A stretch of 64,000 nt of DNA, taken from the NCBI RefSeq assembly GCF_016342265.1, contig NZ_JAEIOS010000013.1, forward strand, positions 310,001-374,000, read 5' to 3'. The notes under the pieces were generated by a model. It did no database searches. It was not told the origin of the DNA and saw only the letters and a list, made by a program, of their open reading frames with translations. This stretch comes from Corynebacterium meridianum (GTDB lineage: Bacteria > Actinomycetota > Actinomycetes > Mycobacteriales > Mycobacteriaceae). Positions 17,727 to 27,877 of this stretch are shown piece after piece. Each line of letters starts with the position of its first letter. Position 1 is the first letter of the stretch. Made by a program: the position numbers and the translations under genes.

Positions 17727-17787
17727 GACGAACGAGTGGCCCGCCCGCACCGAGAGAAACTCAGTGCGGGCGGGCCACTCGTTCGTC
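17727..17787. terminator. Very long perfect hairpin between convergent murB and fadD
   Basis: Arms 17727-17750 and 17764-17787 are perfectly complementary over 24 bp, with a 13-nt loop (17751-17763). It lies 22 nt after the murB stop and 18 nt from the fadD stop, so it should terminate both directions. Confidence 0.85.
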
Positions 17788-17804
17788 CGAACAGGCGCGC
17801 AGAG

Positions 17805-19556
17805 CTACCTGGACCGCTTCTTCTCGGCCTCCTTCAGCGCCTCTTTCTCCGCCTCGCTGCCGTAACGCTCGACGAGCTGGTCCCGAACCTCACGGCGCCG
17901 GATCTTGCCGATCTGGTCCCGCGGCATCTCATCGAAGTGGTAGAACCGGCGGGGAACCTTGTACCTGGTCAGCATCTCGCGGCAGTGCTCCTTCAGCCCC
18001 TCCGGATCCAGCGCGGCCCCCTCCGCGAGGGTGATCGCGGCGACCACGGACTCGGAGCCGTCGGAGCGGGGCATACCCACCACGGTTGCGTCGGCGACAT
18101 CGGGATGCGCCATCAGCGCCTCCTCCACCTCGCCCGGGTAGACGTTGAATCCACCCGTGATGATGACCTCCTTGATGCGTGCCACCAGGCGGATGAAACC
18201 GTCCGGTTCCATGACCCCGACGTCCCCGGTGCAGTACCAGCCGTCGTGGAATGACTTCTCGGTCGCCTCCGGCTGGTTCAGGTAGCCCTGGAACACCTGG
18301 GGTCCACGGACGAGAACCTCGCCCTCCTGGCCGTCCGGCATCGTGACGTCGAGATTGTCGGGGTCGGCGATGCGGACCTCGGTGTCGGGGAACGGAACCC
18401 CGACATAGCCGGGACGGTGGGTGGGGGTCATCGGGTTGCCGACGATGATCGGTGACGTCTCGGTCAGGCCGTAGCCCTCGACGAGCAGACCGCCGGTGTA
18501 GCGCTCCCACCGCTCTACGGTGCGGGTGGGCAGGGTCGAGGCGCCGCAGAAGCTGTTCCGGACACCGGAGATGTCGATTCCGGCGGTCTCCGCGGCCTCG
18601 ACGATGCGCTCGTAGAGTGCCGGGACACCCGGGAGCCAGGTCGGGGTGTTCTTCTTCATCACCTTCATGATGAGTTTCAGATCGGGTGCGGGCAGGAGGA
18701 TGATCTCGCCACCGATGAAGACGCCGAGCGTGACGTTCATGGTCAGGCCGTAAGCGTGGAACATCGGCAGCGCGGCGAGCAGCACCTCGTCCTTCTCCCC
18801 GAGCCCGGGGACCCAGTGCTTGCCCTGGATGATGTTCGCCACGAGGTTTCCGTGGCTGAGCTGCGCCCCCTTCGGCGCCCCGGTCGTCCCGGACGTGTAG
18901 AGGATGAGTGCGATGTCGTCCTTCGTGGTCTCCGGATCCTCGAGATTGCGGCCGTCACCCCCGATGGCCTGACCGATGAGCGCCTCCCATGGCACCGTGT
19001 TCGGTGCGTCACCCGTCAGCCGGTCGCGCATCTTGTGGATCATCGGCAGCGGCAGCTTCAGCAGGAGCTGCTGGCTGCGCGGCATCGCCTCGGTCATGTT
19101 GACGCTGATGATCGTCTCCAGCTGGGTCCGGCCCCGGAGCTTCTCCAGGGTGCCGGAGGTCTTGTCCCAGCAGATGGCGACCCGGGCGCCGTGGTCGTTG
19201 AACGGGTGCTCCAGTTCGTGGGCCGTGTAGAGGGGGTTGTGCTCCACGACGGTGGCTCCGAGTTTCAGCACCGCGTAGAAGGCGACGATGTGCTGCGGAC
19301 AGTTCGGCATGAGGAGGGCGACCCGGTCCCCCGGGCGGACACCGAAGGCCCGCAGGCCGGCTGCCGCCCGGCGCACCTGCCGGTCGAGGTCGTTGTAGGA
19401 CTGGGTCCGGCCGAAGAAACGGGTGGCGTTCTTGTCGCCGTTGACCGCCAGATTGTTGTTGTAGTGGTCGATCAGCGTCGTGTCGCCGTACTCGAGATGG
19501 TGCGGCGTCCAATCCGCGTAGTGATCGAGCCAGGCTTTTGATTCAAGTGCCGACAT
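17805..19556 (-). CDS. fadD: Long-chain fatty-acid--CoA ligase (AMP-binding)
   Basis: A 583-residue adenylate-forming enzyme making acyl-CoA from fatty acid, ATP and CoA. The P-loop-like motif LILYTSGTTGAPKGAQLSHG lies near residue 215. YGLTETSP, the ADP-binding YCTGDVGVMEPDGFIRLVAR and the hinge KEVIITGGFNVYPGEVEEAL follow in order. The C-terminal PRDQIGKIRRREVRD contains the expected catalytic Lys. Length is typical of FadD synthetases. It is monocistronic and convergent with murB. Chain-length preference cannot be read from sequence; a link to mycolate or membrane lipid metabolism is general inference. Confidence 0.93.
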   Translation of the reverse strand: MSALESKAWLDHYADWTPHHLEYGDTTLIDHYNNNLAVNGDKNATRFFGRTQSYNDLDRQVRRAAAGLRAFGVRPGDRVALLMPNCPQHIVAFYAVLKLGATVVEHNPLYTAHELEHPFNDHGARVAICWDKTSGTLEKLRGRTQLETIISVNMTEAMPRSQQLLLKLPLPMIHKMRDRLTGDAPNTVPWEALIGQAIGGDGRNLEDPETTKDDIALILYTSGTTGAPKGAQLSHGNLVANIIQGKHWVPGLGEKDEVLLAALPMFHAYGLTMNVTLGVFIGGEIILLPAPDLKLIMKVMKKNTPTWLPGVPALYERIVEAAETAGIDISGVRNSFCGASTLPTRTVERWERYTGGLLVEGYGLTETSPIIVGNPMTPTHRPGYVGVPFPDTEVRIADPDNLDVTMPDGQEGEVLVRGPQVFQGYLNQPEATEKSFHDGWYCTGDVGVMEPDGFIRLVARIKEVIITGGFNVYPGEVEEALMAHPDVADATVVGMPRSDGSESVVAAITLAEGAALDPEGLKEHCREMLTRYKVPRRFYHFDEMPRDQIGKIRRREVRDQLVERYGSEAEKEALKEAEKKRSR

Positions 19557-19814
19557 GGTGTCCCTTCGTAGGAATATGTGCTCACCGGCGGGGGATCGTG
19601 CGCACCGCCCGAAGTGGCGCCGGGGCTACGGGTGATGGCCGGAAACAGGCGAGGAGCATGGAGATCCAGCCTCGCATGGGTGTCCCCTCTCGGCCGGTTG
19701 AGAGAGCGTCAGTGCTATTCGAGTATAGCCCCGAAAGGTGAGTGTTCACTCGGGTTCCCGGCCGGCGCGGGTGCGCGTGGGCCGCGGCGACCGGGGAAGA
19801 TTAGGATGGCCGGC

Positions 19815-21077
19815 ATGCGCGTCGCGATGATCTCCATGCACACGTCCCCGCTGCAGCAGCCCGGTAGCGGGGACGCGGGGGGAATGAACGTCTACATCGC
19901 CTCCACCGCCCGGCAGCTGGCCAGAACGGGAGTCTCGGTGGACGTGTTCACCCGCGCCACCCGGCCCAGCCAGGGTGAGGTGGTCGAGGTGGAACCCAAC
20001 CTCAGGGTCATCAACATCGTCGCCGGGCCCTATGAGGGGCTGGACAAGGAGTCGCTGCCGACACAGCTGGCCGCGTTCGCCGGGGGAGTCCTGCTGTTCG
20101 CCCGCTGCGCGGCACTGAACTACGACGTGATCCACTCCCACTACTGGCTGTCCGGTCAGGTCGGATGGTTGCTCCGGGACGTCTGGCAGGTCCCGCTGGT
20201 GCACACGGCCCACACGCTCGCGGCGGTGAAGAACGAACACATCAGTGCCGAGGACTCACCGGAGTCCGAGGCCCGCCGCATCTGCGAGCAACAGATAGTG
20301 GACAACGCCGACCAGCTGGTCGTCAACACCCGCGAGGAGGCGTTGAACCTGGAGCGCCACTATGACGCGGTACCCGACTCGATCACCGTCATCCCCCCGG
20401 GCGCCGACACGGAACTGTTCACCCCCGGCACGGAACGGGCCACCGAACGCTGCCGCCGCGAGCTCGGGATCCCGCTGCACGCGAAGGTCGTCGCCTTCGT
20501 CGGCCGGCTGCAGGAGTTCAAGGGACCGCAGGTCCTGATCCGGGCCGTGGCGGAGCTGCTCCGGAGGGATCCCCACCGCAATCTCCGGGTCATCATCTGC
20601 GGCGGACCGTCCGGCCGCTCCGCCACTCCCGAGCAGTACCGCGAACTCGCGGAGGAGCTCGGCGTCGCCCGCCGGATCAGGTTCCTCGATCCCCGACCCC
20701 CGGAGGAACTGGTCACCGTCTACCGCGCGGCCGACGTGGTCGCGGTCCCGAGCTACAACGAGTCCTTCGGTCTCGTCGCGGTCGAGGCACAGGCGGCGGG
20801 CACCCCGGTCGTCGCGGCGCGCGTCGGTGGGCTGCCGATCGCCGTCGCCGACGGGAAGAGTGGTGTGCTGGTCGATTCGCATGAGGCGTCGGCGTGGGCG
20901 GACGCTCTCGCCTGCCTCCTCGACGACGATGCGGCGCGGATCGCGATGGGCGAAGCTGCCGTGGGTCATGCGGCGGAGTTCAGCTGGCCGCGGACCGCCG
21001 CGAATCTCGCGGAACTCTACCGCGGGGTCATCGAGCACACCCCGGAGCGGTGCTACTCCCGACGGGCGGCCGGGTGA
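19815..21077 (+). CDS. mshA: D-inositol-3-phosphate glycosyltransferase (mycothiol synthesis)
   Basis: A 420-residue GT4 glycosyltransferase that transfers GlcNAc from UDP-GlcNAc to 1L-inositol-1-phosphate, the first step of mycothiol biosynthesis. The N-terminal motif [20 protein letters not shown] is diagnostic for Msh[16 protein letters not shown] and the C-terminal [20 protein letters not shown] (donor-binding E-x7-E) follow. I choose the ATG at 19815; another ATG at 19806 would add MAG and cannot be excluded. The order mshA-gpmA-senX3-regX3 is conserved in Corynebacterium and Mycobacterium. Confidence 0.95.
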   Translation: MRVAMISMHTSPLQQPGSGDAGGMNVYIASTARQLARTGVSVDVFTRATRPSQGEVVEVEPNLRVINIVAGPYEGLDKESLPTQLAAFAGGVLLFARCAALNYDVIHSHYWLSGQVGWLLRDVWQVPLVHTAHTLAAVKNEHISAEDSPESEARRICEQQIVDNADQLVVNTREEALNLERHYDAVPDSITVIPPGADTELFTPGTERATERCRRELGIPLHAKVVAFVGRLQEFKGPQVLIRAVAELLRRDPHRNLRVIICGGPSGRSATPEQYRELAEELGVARRIRFLDPRPPEELVTVYRAADVVAVPSYNESFGLVAVEAQAAGTPVVAARVGGLPIAVADGKSGVLVDSHEASAWADALACLLDDDAARIAMGEAAVGHAAEFSWPRTAANLAELYRGVIEHTPERCYSRRAAG

Positions 21078-21130
21078 CCGCGACATCCGGTGACCCCAGT
21101 GTGAATATCCGGTGAATCCTGCAGAGGGTT

Positions 21131-21159
21131 CCGGGCGTCGTGGGCACGACGACGCCCGG
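21131..21159 (+). terminator. Hairpin between mshA and gpmA
   Basis: CCGGGCGTCGT (21131-21141) pairs perfectly with ACGACGCCCGG (21149-21159), loop of 7 nt. No U-run follows. It may end mshA transcripts, and it overlaps the region where a gpmA -35 would lie. Confidence 0.55.
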
Positions 21160-21177
21160 CGTGGAACAATGGTCAGT

Positions 21178-21924
21178 ATGAGTACTGGAAAGCTAATTCT
21201 GCTCCGCCACGGCCAGAGCCAGTGGAACGCCTCGAACCAGTTCACCGGATGGGTGGACGTCGACCTGACCGACAAGGGTCGCGCCGAAGCCCGTCGCGGT
21301 GGTGAGCTGCTGCGCGAGAACGACATCCTCCCGGACGTGGTCTACACGTCCCTGCAGCGTCGTGCCATAAACACGGCCAACATCGCGCTTGACGCCGCTG
21401 ACCGGCACTGGATCCCCGTCGTCCGCGACTGGCGCCTCAACGAGCGCCACTACGGTGCCCTTCAGGGCCTGAACAAGGCTGAGACTAAGGACAAGTACGG
21501 CGAGGAACAGTTCATGGCATGGCGTCGTTCCTACGACACCCCGCCGCCGGCCCTCGATGCTGACGCCGAGTTCTCCCAGGCGCACGACCCGCGCTACGCC
21601 GACCTCGACAAGGTGCCGGACACCGAGTGCCTCAAGGACGTCGTCGCGCGCTTCGTCCCGTTCTTCACCGAGGAGATCCTGCCCCGCGCACTGGCGGGCG
21701 AGACCGTTCTGCTGGCCGCACACGGCAACTCCCTGCGTGCCCTGGTCAAGCACCTCGACGGCATCTCCGACGAGGACATCGCCGGGCTGAACATCCCCAC
21801 CGGTATCCCGCTGGTCTACGAGCTCGATGAGAAGGGCAACGTCCTCAATCCGGGCGGTACCTACCTCGATCCCGAGGCCGCGGCGGCGGGTGCCGCAGCC
21901 GTCGCCGCCCAGGGTGGCAAGTGA
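21178..21924 (+). CDS. gpmA: 2,3-bisphosphoglycerate-dependent phosphoglycerate mutase
   Basis: A 248-residue glycolytic enzyme interconverting 3- and 2-phosphoglycerate. [12 protein letters not shown] carries the phosphorylated His, [15 protein letters not shown] and [15 protein letters not shown] are typical, and [18 protein letters not shown] holds the second catalytic His. [12 protein letters not shown] gives the family start at ATG 21178. There is no convincing Shine-Dalgarno sequence, and an AACAAT element ends 7 nt upstream, so the mRNA may be leaderless. senX3 follows after 48 bp. Confidence 0.96.
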   Translation: MSTGKLILLRHGQSQWNASNQFTGWVDVDLTDKGRAEARRGGELLRENDILPDVVYTSLQRRAINTANIALDAADRHWIPVVRDWRLNERHYGALQGLNKAETKDKYGEEQFMAWRRSYDTPPPALDADAEFSQAHDPRYADLDKVPDTECLKDVVARFVPFFTEEILPRALAGETVLLAAHGNSLRALVKHLDGISDEDIAGLNIPTGIPLVYELDEKGNVLNPGGTYLDPEAAAAGAAAVAAQGGK

Positions 21925-21972
21925 CCGGACGAATCTGGTCCGTGTCGCTGACGATCTGAAGGTTGACGGTAG

Positions 21973-23220
21973 GTGTCTCTGTCTGTGTGGGCGGGGTTCG
22001 CCGGCGGCGTGATCCTCACGCTGTGGGCTGCCCCAGCCATCGAGTTCCTCCGGCAGCGACTCCGGACGAAGCGCTCCGCGGCGACCCTCGCGGAGCACCA
22101 GGTGACCACGGTCTCCCAGGTCCTGCACCTCGCGGTGCAGGGCGCACCGACGGCGGTGACCGTCGTCGGGCGTGCGGGAGACGTGGTCCTCTCCAACTCC
22201 CGGGCCCACGAGATGGGGATCGTGCACGAGCGTTCCCTCAACGAGAAGGTTTGGGAGTGTGCGGGCGAGGTATTCCGGGACCGTGAGCCACGCTCCATCG
22301 ATCTCGCCGGACCGGCGAAGCGCTCAGGAAGTCGGGTGATGGCCGTCCAGGCGGTCGTCAAACCCCTCACGCGGGCCGACTCCCGGTTCGTCATCGTCTA
22401 CGGGACGGACGAGTCGGAGAACCTCCGGATGGAGTCCGCGCGCCGGGACTTCGTCGCCAACGTCTCCCATGAGCTGAAAACCCCGGTGGGTGGGATGGCG
22501 CTGCTCGCCGAAGCGCTCATCGAATCCGCGGACGACCCGGAGTCGGTCAGCTATTTCGGCGGGCGACTCACCAAGGAGGCGCACCGTCTCGCGGACATGA
22601 TCAACGAGCTGATCTCCCTGTCCAAACTGCAGGGCGCGGAGAAGCTCCCCGGTATGGAACCCGTATCCGTGGATGCGGTCGTCGGAGAGGCCCTCGCCCG
22701 CAACGAGCTCGCCGCGGAAAATGCGGGCATCACCCTGATCCGGGGGGCGGACACCGGTGTGCAGGTCGACGGGGACGTGAGTTTGCTCACGACCGCGGTG
22801 TCGAATCTGATCGGCAACGCCATCAACTACTCGCCCTCGGAGACCACGGTCTCGGTCTCGCAGAAGATCACCGACGACGGTTCGGAGGTGCACATCCGCG
22901 TGACCGACCGGGGCATCGGAATCGCCCCGGAGGACCAGAAGCGGGTGTTCGAGCGGTTCTTCCGGGTCGACAAGGCCCGGTCCCGTTCGACCGGCGGTAC
23001 AGGGCTCGGCCTGGCGATAGTCAAACACGTCGCCGCGAACCACGGAGGTTCGATCACCCTTTGGTCTCGGCCGGGGACGGGATCGACCTTCACCCTCATT
23101 CTTCCCGTGCACCGGGACCGCGGTGAGGATCCTCCCGAAGATGTGGATCTCACCCGGACCATTGACCTGAAGAAGAAACCCGCGCCCCTACGCGCCCGCA
23201 GAAAGGACCGTGCATCATGA
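21973..23220 (+). CDS. senX3: Sensor histidine kinase SenX3 (phosphate-responsive)
   Basis: A 415-residue membrane sensor. One N-terminal hydrophobic segment (SLSVWAGFAGGVILTLWAAP) is followed by a PAS-like region at about 45-150, the H-box RRDFVANVSHELKTPVGGMA, then the N box NLIGNAINYSP, DRGIGIAPEDQKRVFERFFR and the G box GGTGLGLAIVKHV. It should phosphorylate RegX3. In related genera the pair answers phosphate limitation; in this window no pst genes adjoin it. The GTG start at 21973 gives the expected membrane start. Its TGA overlaps the regX3 ATG. Confidence 0.92.
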   Translation: MSLSVWAGFAGGVILTLWAAPAIEFLRQRLRTKRSAATLAEHQVTTVSQVLHLAVQGAPTAVTVVGRAGDVVLSNSRAHEMGIVHERSLNEKVWECAGEVFRDREPRSIDLAGPAKRSGSRVMAVQAVVKPLTRADSRFVIVYGTDESENLRMESARRDFVANVSHELKTPVGGMALLAEALIESADDPESVSYFGGRLTKEAHRLADMINELISLSKLQGAEKLPGMEPVSVDAVVGEALARNELAAENAGITLIRGADTGVQVDGDVSLLTTAVSNLIGNAINYSPSETTVSVSQKITDDGSEVHIRVTDRGIGIAPEDQKRVFERFFRVDKARSRSTGGTGLGLAIVKHVAANHGGSITLWSRPGTGSTFTLILPVHRDRGEDPPEDVDLTRTIDLKKKPAPLRARRKDRAS

Positions 23221-23903
23221 CCCGCATCCTGCTCGTCGAGGACGAGGAATCGCTGGCCGACCCATTGGCCTTCCTCCTGAAGAAGGAGGGCTTCGACGTC
23301 GTCATCGCCGTGGACGGGACCACCGCCCTGGTCGAGTTCGAGCGGAACGAGATCGACATCGTGCTGCTCGACCTCATGCTGCCGGGTATGTCCGGGACCG
23401 ACGTGTGCCGACGGCTGCGCTCGATGTCGTCGGTCCCGGTGATCATGGTCACCGCCCGGGACTCGGAGATAGACAAGGTGGTCGGCCTCGAGCTCGGCGC
23501 CGACGACTACGTGACCAAGCCCTACTCGTCCCGGGAGCTCATCGCCCGGATCCGGGCGGTGCTCAGGCGTGGTGGCGATGTCGACGACGACGCCGGTGAT
23601 ACCCAGGTGCTGGCCGCCGGTAGGGTCCGCATGGACGTCGAACGGCACACCGTCGCAGTCGACGGAGTTGAGGTGGCCATGCCGCTGAAGGAGTTCGATC
23701 TGCTCGAGTACCTGCTGCGGAACACGGGCCGGGTACTCACCCGGAGCCAGCTCATCGACCGGGTCTGGGGCGCCGACTACGTCGGGGACACAAAGACCCT
23801 GGACGTCCACGTGAAGCGTCTGCGCGCCAAGATCGAGGAGGAACCCTCCCGCCCGCGGTACCTGGTCACGGTCCGGGGACTGGGCTACAAGTTCGAGGAC
23901 TGA
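23217..23903 (+). CDS. regX3: Response regulator RegX3 (OmpR family)
   Basis: A 228-residue two-domain regulator. The receiver domain begins [20 protein letters not shown] and has the phospho-acceptor Asp in [13 protein letters not shown], then MVTARDS and the Lys of [14 protein letters not shown]. The C-terminal winged helix includes [20 protein letters not shown] and [17 protein letters not shown]. It overlaps senX3 by four bases (ATGA), implying coupling. Its 3' end overlaps the convergent Cys-rich gene by 19 bp. Confidence 0.94.
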   Translation: MTRILLVEDEESLADPLAFLLKKEGFDVVIAVDGTTALVEFERNEIDIVLLDLMLPGMSGTDVCRRLRSMSSVPVIMVTARDSEIDKVVGLELGADDYVTKPYSSRELIARIRAVLRRGGDVDDDAGDTQVLAAGRVRMDVERHTVAVDGVEVAMPLKEFDLLEYLLRNTGRVLTRSQLIDRVWGADYVGDTKTLDVHVKRLRAKIEEEPSRPRYLVTVRGLGYKFED

Positions 23904-24871
23904 TCGGGCCCGCCCTCCGCCGCCTCCCGCCGGGCCGCCACGGTCGCCGGGTGGGGAGATCCGAACGGCGTGTCCCGGGCGAAGCCCGAGTCCCGGAGCG
24001 CATCGGCGGCGGCCCGCCGCCCACCACAGTGTTCGGCGAGAATCGCGTACGAGTCCGCGCCCATCAGAGCGATGAGCTCCTGACGGTGGCTCAGCCACAC
24101 CGGCTGCGACGAGGTGTGACACGCCGGGGATGTGGTGCAGTACCAGTCGAAGTCCTCGCCGCCCTCACCCCAGCCGCGGCGCGTGTACTCGGTGATCGTG
24201 GTGCGCAGGATATCGGTGCCGTCGCCACGGTCCTCCCAGTCCTCGAGCCGTCGTAGCGGAAGCTGCCAGCAGACCTCCGGTTTGACCACCGTCAGGTCCT
24301 CCCCGGCCGCGGTCCCCCACTGGTGGAGGGCGCAGCCCGCCCCGGTGGACCATCCTGCCCGGTTCGCGAAGATGCAGGCACCGTCGGTCACCACAGTCTT
24401 CAGTGCCGGTTCGGGCTCCCCGTCGTCCCCGTCGAGCTCATCCCACTCCAGCCACGGCTCGATCGTGTCCGGCTCCCCGCCCTCCGCGCGTTTTTTGAGC
24501 CAGTCGTCGATCCCGGTGGGGCGGAGCTGCCAGAAATCCGCGGGCATCCGGGAGACCGCGTCGACGAGCTGCTCCCTGTCCTCCTCATCGCAGAGGAACG
24601 CACCGTGGACGCAACACCCGACGTCGGAGAAACCCGCGTCGATTCCCTGGCACGTTCCCGTGCCGAACTGGCAGCTGTAGTGCGACTCGAGCCACGTCAG
24701 ATCGATGGAGAAGACGTGCTCCGGATCGTTCGGATCCGTGAACTCGAACCATTCGCGGGGGAAATCCGGTGGCAGCTCCCTCCCGGAACGGATCGACGCG
24801 GCGGCCGGCGAGCTGGCCGGGAAACCCAGTTGCACTGGCCGCGACACGGGTTCGGTCTGCGGGCAATTCAC
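23885..24871 (-). CDS. Cys/His-rich conserved protein of unknown function
   Basis: A 328-residue protein with no signal peptide or membrane segment. Two cysteine/histidine groups stand out: [10 protein letters not shown] with [18 protein letters not shown] in the first half, and [27 protein letters not shown] and CTTSPACH in the second. The pattern recalls iron-sulfur or zinc-binding proteins of the YkgJ/DUF3109 kind, but I cannot confirm a family. The GTG start (24869-24871) follows a TAGCGT -10 at 24885-24880, suggesting a leaderless message divergent from ppx by only 33 bp. The gene neighbours regX3 and ppx, both phosphate-linked. Confidence 0.75.
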   Translation of the reverse strand: MNCPQTEPVSRPVQLGFPASSPAAASIRSGRELPPDFPREWFEFTDPNDPEHVFSIDLTWLESHYSCQFGTGTCQGIDAGFSDVGCCVHGAFLCDEEDREQLVDAVSRMPADFWQLRPTGIDDWLKKRAEGGEPDTIEPWLEWDELDGDDGEPEPALKTVVTDGACIFANRAGWSTGAGCALHQWGTAAGEDLTVVKPEVCWQLPLRRLEDWEDRGDGTDILRTTITEYTRRGWGEGGEDFDWYCTTSPACHTSSQPVWLSHRQELIALMGADSYAILAEHCGGRRAAADALRDSGFARDTPFGSPHPATVAARREAAEGGPDQSSNL

Positions 24872-24879
24872 ACCTGCCT

Positions 24880-24898
24880 ACGCTAGACCGTCTACCCT
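24880..24898. promoter_or_regulatory. Compact divergent promoter between the Cys-rich gene and ppx
   Basis: Plus strand TACCCT (24893-24898) ends 6 nt before the ppx GTG at 24905. Minus strand TAGCGT (24885-24880) ends 8 nt before the GTG at 24871. Both genes would be leaderless. Inferred from motif and spacing. Confidence 0.4.
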
Positions 24899-24904
24899 GA
24901 GGAT

Positions 24905-25852
24905 GTGAGATTAGGTGTATTGGACGTCGGAAGTAACACGGTCCATCTCGTGGTGGTGGACGCCCGTGCGGGCGGTCGCCCGACGGCGATGAGCGACTGG
25001 AAGACCACCATGCGGCTCGTCGAGTACCTCGACAGTGCCGGTGCCATCAACGACAAGGGCGTCAAACGCCTGGTCAAGGGTGTCTCCGAGGCTGCGGAGC
25101 TTACCGAGCAACTCAACTGCGAGGACATTCTCCCCTTCGCCACATCCGCGATCCGTTCCGCTACCAACGGCCAGGACGTGATCGACACCGTCGAAAACGA
25201 GACGGGTGTCCGCCTGGAGGTTCTGTCCGGTGAGGACGAGGCGAAGCTGACGTTCCTCGCGGTGCGCCGCTGGTACGGCTGGTCGACCGGGAGGATCACC
25301 AATCTCGATATCGGGGGCGGCTCTCTGGAGCTGTCCACCGGAACGGACGAGGTGCCGGATGCCGCATTCTCCCTCGACCTGGGTGCCGGACGCCTGACCC
25401 ACCAGTGGTTCGACACGGATCCGCCCCAGCGCAAAACGGTCAATGTGCTGCGTGACTTCATCGATGCGGAACTCGTCGAGCCCGCGAAGGTGATGAAGCG
25501 GTGCGGCCCGGCGGAACTCGCGGTGGGCACCTCCAAGACATTCCGCACCCTGGCACGACTCACCGGTGCGGCGCCCTCCTCGGCCGGACCGCGGGTGAAG
25601 CGTACTCTGACTGCTCCGGGCCTCCGTCAGCTCATCGCCTTCATCTCCCGGATGACGGCCGCGGATCGCGCGGAGCTGGAGGGGGTCAGTTCCGACAGAT
25701 CCCACCAGATCGTGGCGGGTGCGTTGGTTGCGGAAGCGGCCATGCGTGCGCTTGGCTTGGAACAGCTGGAGATCTGCCCCTGGGCGCTCCGCGAGGGAGT
25801 GATCCTGCGCCGCACGGAACAGGGCATGGACTATGAAAGGACGCGCACATGA
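24905..25852 (+). CDS. ppx: Exopolyphosphatase / Ppx-GppA family phosphatase
   Basis: A 315-residue ASKHA-fold enzyme that removes terminal phosphate from polyphosphate or pppGpp. The phosphate-1 motif LGVLDVGSNTVHLVVVDA opens the protein, ATSAIRSATNGQDVI is family-typical, and the phosphate-2 glycine loop is LDIGGGSLELS. Length matches the short actinobacterial Ppx proteins. ATGA overlap at 25849-25852 couples it to the next gene. Placement after senX3-regX3 is conserved and suits phosphate metabolism. Confidence 0.9.
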   Translation: MRLGVLDVGSNTVHLVVVDARAGGRPTAMSDWKTTMRLVEYLDSAGAINDKGVKRLVKGVSEAAELTEQLNCEDILPFATSAIRSATNGQDVIDTVENETGVRLEVLSGEDEAKLTFLAVRRWYGWSTGRITNLDIGGGSLELSTGTDEVPDAAFSLDLGAGRLTHQWFDTDPPQRKTVNVLRDFIDAELVEPAKVMKRCGPAELAVGTSKTFRTLARLTGAAPSSAGPRVKRTLTAPGLRQLIAFISRMTAADRAELEGVSSDRSHQIVAGALVAEAAMRALGLEQLEICPWALREGVILRRTEQGMDYERTRT

Positions 25853-26916
25853 GCGAGAAGAAACTCACCGTCGCGGAGTTGATGGCGCGCGCCGCTGCCG
25901 AGGAGGGACAGGGGGAGACCCCGAAGCCCCGCCGTCGCCGTCGCCGCAGCCTCGATGAGGGCGGAGTCTCCGTCGCCGAGCTGACGGGGTCCATTCCCGC
26001 CGTGGATTCGAAGCCGGCGGAAAGCCGCCACTCCAGTGTTCCGCTGGACGACACGGAGCGGACGGCGGAGGACGCCCCGAGTGGACGGGAGAAGGCCTCC
26101 CGCCACAGTTCGACCACGAGCGACGAGACGGAGACGTCTGCCGTGGTTCCCCGGCAGGAAGTCGTGGTCGAGGACGCCAACGCCACCGCGACCCCGGTGG
26201 AGAATACCGAACCCGCAGGTGGGATCGACTCCGGTGAAGCACCGGCGACCGCGTCGACCACTCCCACCGATGTTCCCGAAACGCCCGGTGCAGCCGACCC
26301 CGCGCCGGAGACGACCCGTCCGAGTTCGGATGAGACGGTGGTTCTGTCGGTGGTGACCGATGAGGATCCGGTCCGACTGACCACCGGTGAGTTCCCCCAC
26401 GTCACCCCGCGCCAGATCCAGCAGGAACGGGCCGAAGGTGCGGCCCCGGTGGCCTCCCCCGAGGGGCGAACCGAGACCGTTCCGGAGGTCATGGCGGACG
26501 TGGATGCCGTCGACGAGGCGCGCACCCCCGCCGTCGCTGTCAACGAGGCGTCCCCCACGACCGAGATGGCCGCGGTAGCCGCGGAGGATCCCGAACCACG
26601 GTCCTCAGTGACACCCGAAGACTCCGAAACCACCCAGGAAGGGGAGGATGACGGGTCGCGGCAGGACAAGGTCTCCGTTGCGGCGGTATTCGGGATGATC
26701 CTGCTGGGGCTTCTCGTCGGTGTTGCGCTCTTCTTCGGCTTCGAGAAACTGTGGGGTCACTTCAACACCGTGATCACCGCTGTGCTCGCCATCGCGGTCA
26801 CCGGTGGCGTCATCGGCATCGTTCACGCGCTGCGGACGGAACGGGACGGGTTGTCCATGTTCCTCGCCGGGCTGGCGGGTCTCGCCGTCACCTTCGGGCC
26901 GCTCCTCACCGCCTGA
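25849..26916 (+). CDS. Acidic disordered protein with C-terminal membrane helices
   Basis: A 355-residue protein. Residues 1-45 are charged with an Arg run (KPRRRRRRSL), 45-270 are low-complexity, rich in Thr, Pro, Glu, Ala and Val, and the C-terminus has three hydrophobic segments (VAAVFGMILLGLLVGVALFF, VITAVLAIAVTGGVIGIV and MFLAGLAGLAVTFGPLL). Topology predicts a long cytoplasmic arm. It is translationally coupled to ppx. In M. tuberculosis the gene after ppx is a comparable transmembrane protein (Rv0497, from memory). Function unknown. Confidence 0.82.
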   Translation: MSEKKLTVAELMARAAAEEGQGETPKPRRRRRRSLDEGGVSVAELTGSIPAVDSKPAESRHSSVPLDDTERTAEDAPSGREKASRHSSTTSDETETSAVVPRQEVVVEDANATATPVENTEPAGGIDSGEAPATASTTPTDVPETPGAADPAPETTRPSSDETVVLSVVTDEDPVRLTTGEFPHVTPRQIQQERAEGAAPVASPEGRTETVPEVMADVDAVDEARTPAVAVNEASPTTEMAAVAAEDPEPRSSVTPEDSETTQEGEDDGSRQDKVSVAAVFGMILLGLLVGVALFFGFEKLWGHFNTVITAVLAIAVTGGVIGIVHALRTERDGLSMFLAGLAGLAVTFGPLLTA

Positions 26917-26987
26917 CGTTCCGCCGCGGCCGCTCCACGTCGGGGGGATCGATGCGGACGGTGAGCGTTCATGGCAGGGTGTAGACC

Positions 26988-27839
26988 ATGACGAAGATTG
27001 CTGTTATCGGTGGAGGAAAGATCGGCGAGGCGCTGATCTCGGGTCTCGTGAACGGTGGGGTGTCCGCCAAGGACGTCCATGTCTCGAATCGGCGCCCGGA
27101 GCGTGGGCGCGAACTGACCGACGAGTACGGGATCATCGACTTCACGGACAACCGCCAGGCCATCGACGGGGTCGATGTGGTGTTCCTCTGCGTCAAGCCG
27201 AAGGACACCGTGGCGGTCCTCGCCGAGCTCTCGGACGCAATCGACAACAACGCCGAGGACACCACCGTGATCTCCATGGCCGCGGGTGTTCCCCTGAAGA
27301 GCCTCGAGGACGTCGTTTCCGCCGGGACCCCGGTGGTCCGAGTCATGCCGAACACACCGATGCTCGTCGGGCGCGGGATGTGCGCTGTGGCCGGTGGCCG
27401 CTTCGTCAGTGACGACCAGCTGGACCAGGTGTCTGAACTCCTCGACACCGTCGGTGACGTCGTCGTGGTCGAGGAGAACCAGATGGACGCGGTGACCGCC
27501 ATGTCCGGGTCATCCCCGGCCTACCTGTTCCTCGTCGCCGAGGCGATGATCGACGGTGGGGTGAATCTCGGATTGCCCAGGGAGCTGGCGTCCCAGCTCG
27601 CCGTGTCCACGCTGACCGGCGCCGCGCACATGATGCTCGAGGGGGATCTCGGGCCCTCGGAGCTGCGCGCCAACGTCTGTTCGCCGGGCGGGACCACGAT
27701 CGCGGCGGTCCGTGCGTTGGAGGAGAACGGGATCCGTGCCGCGTTCTACCGAGCAACCCAGGTGTGTGCGCAGCGGTCCGCGGAGATCGGTCGCATGAGC
27801 GCCGGTTCCGCGTCGGGTTCCGATGAGGATGAGGACTAG
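26988..27839 (+). CDS. proC: Pyrroline-5-carboxylate reductase
   Basis: A 283-residue NAD(P)H enzyme making proline from 1-pyrroline-5-carboxylate. It opens with the Rossmann motif [38 protein letters not shown] and the signature [20 protein letters not shown] with [20 protein letters not shown] follow in the right order. Length is normal. It stands alone with its own upstream gap and a weak hairpin after the stop. Confidence 0.96.
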   Translation: MTKIAVIGGGKIGEALISGLVNGGVSAKDVHVSNRRPERGRELTDEYGIIDFTDNRQAIDGVDVVFLCVKPKDTVAVLAELSDAIDNNAEDTTVISMAAGVPLKSLEDVVSAGTPVVRVMPNTPMLVGRGMCAVAGGRFVSDDQLDQVSELLDTVGDVVVVEENQMDAVTAMSGSSPAYLFLVAEAMIDGGVNLGLPRELASQLAVSTLTGAAHMMLEGDLGPSELRANVCSPGGTTIAAVRALEENGIRAAFYRATQVCAQRSAEIGRMSAGSASGSDEDED

Positions 27840-27854
27840 TCTCCGGGTATCGGA

Positions 27855-27877
27855 CCACCGGTGGGTGTGCCCGGTGG
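27855..27877 (+). terminator. Weak hairpin after proC
   Basis: CCACCGG (27855-27861) pairs with CCGGTGG (27871-27877) around a 9-nt loop, 15 nt after the proC stop. A second inverted pair GTCACCA/TGGTGAC lies just downstream. No U-run. Confidence 0.45.

Noticed and set aside
26036..26640. Low-complexity Thr/Pro/Glu region in the gene after ppx as a repeat-expansion locus
   Set aside because: No exact repeat unit is present at the DNA level; it is simple compositional bias.
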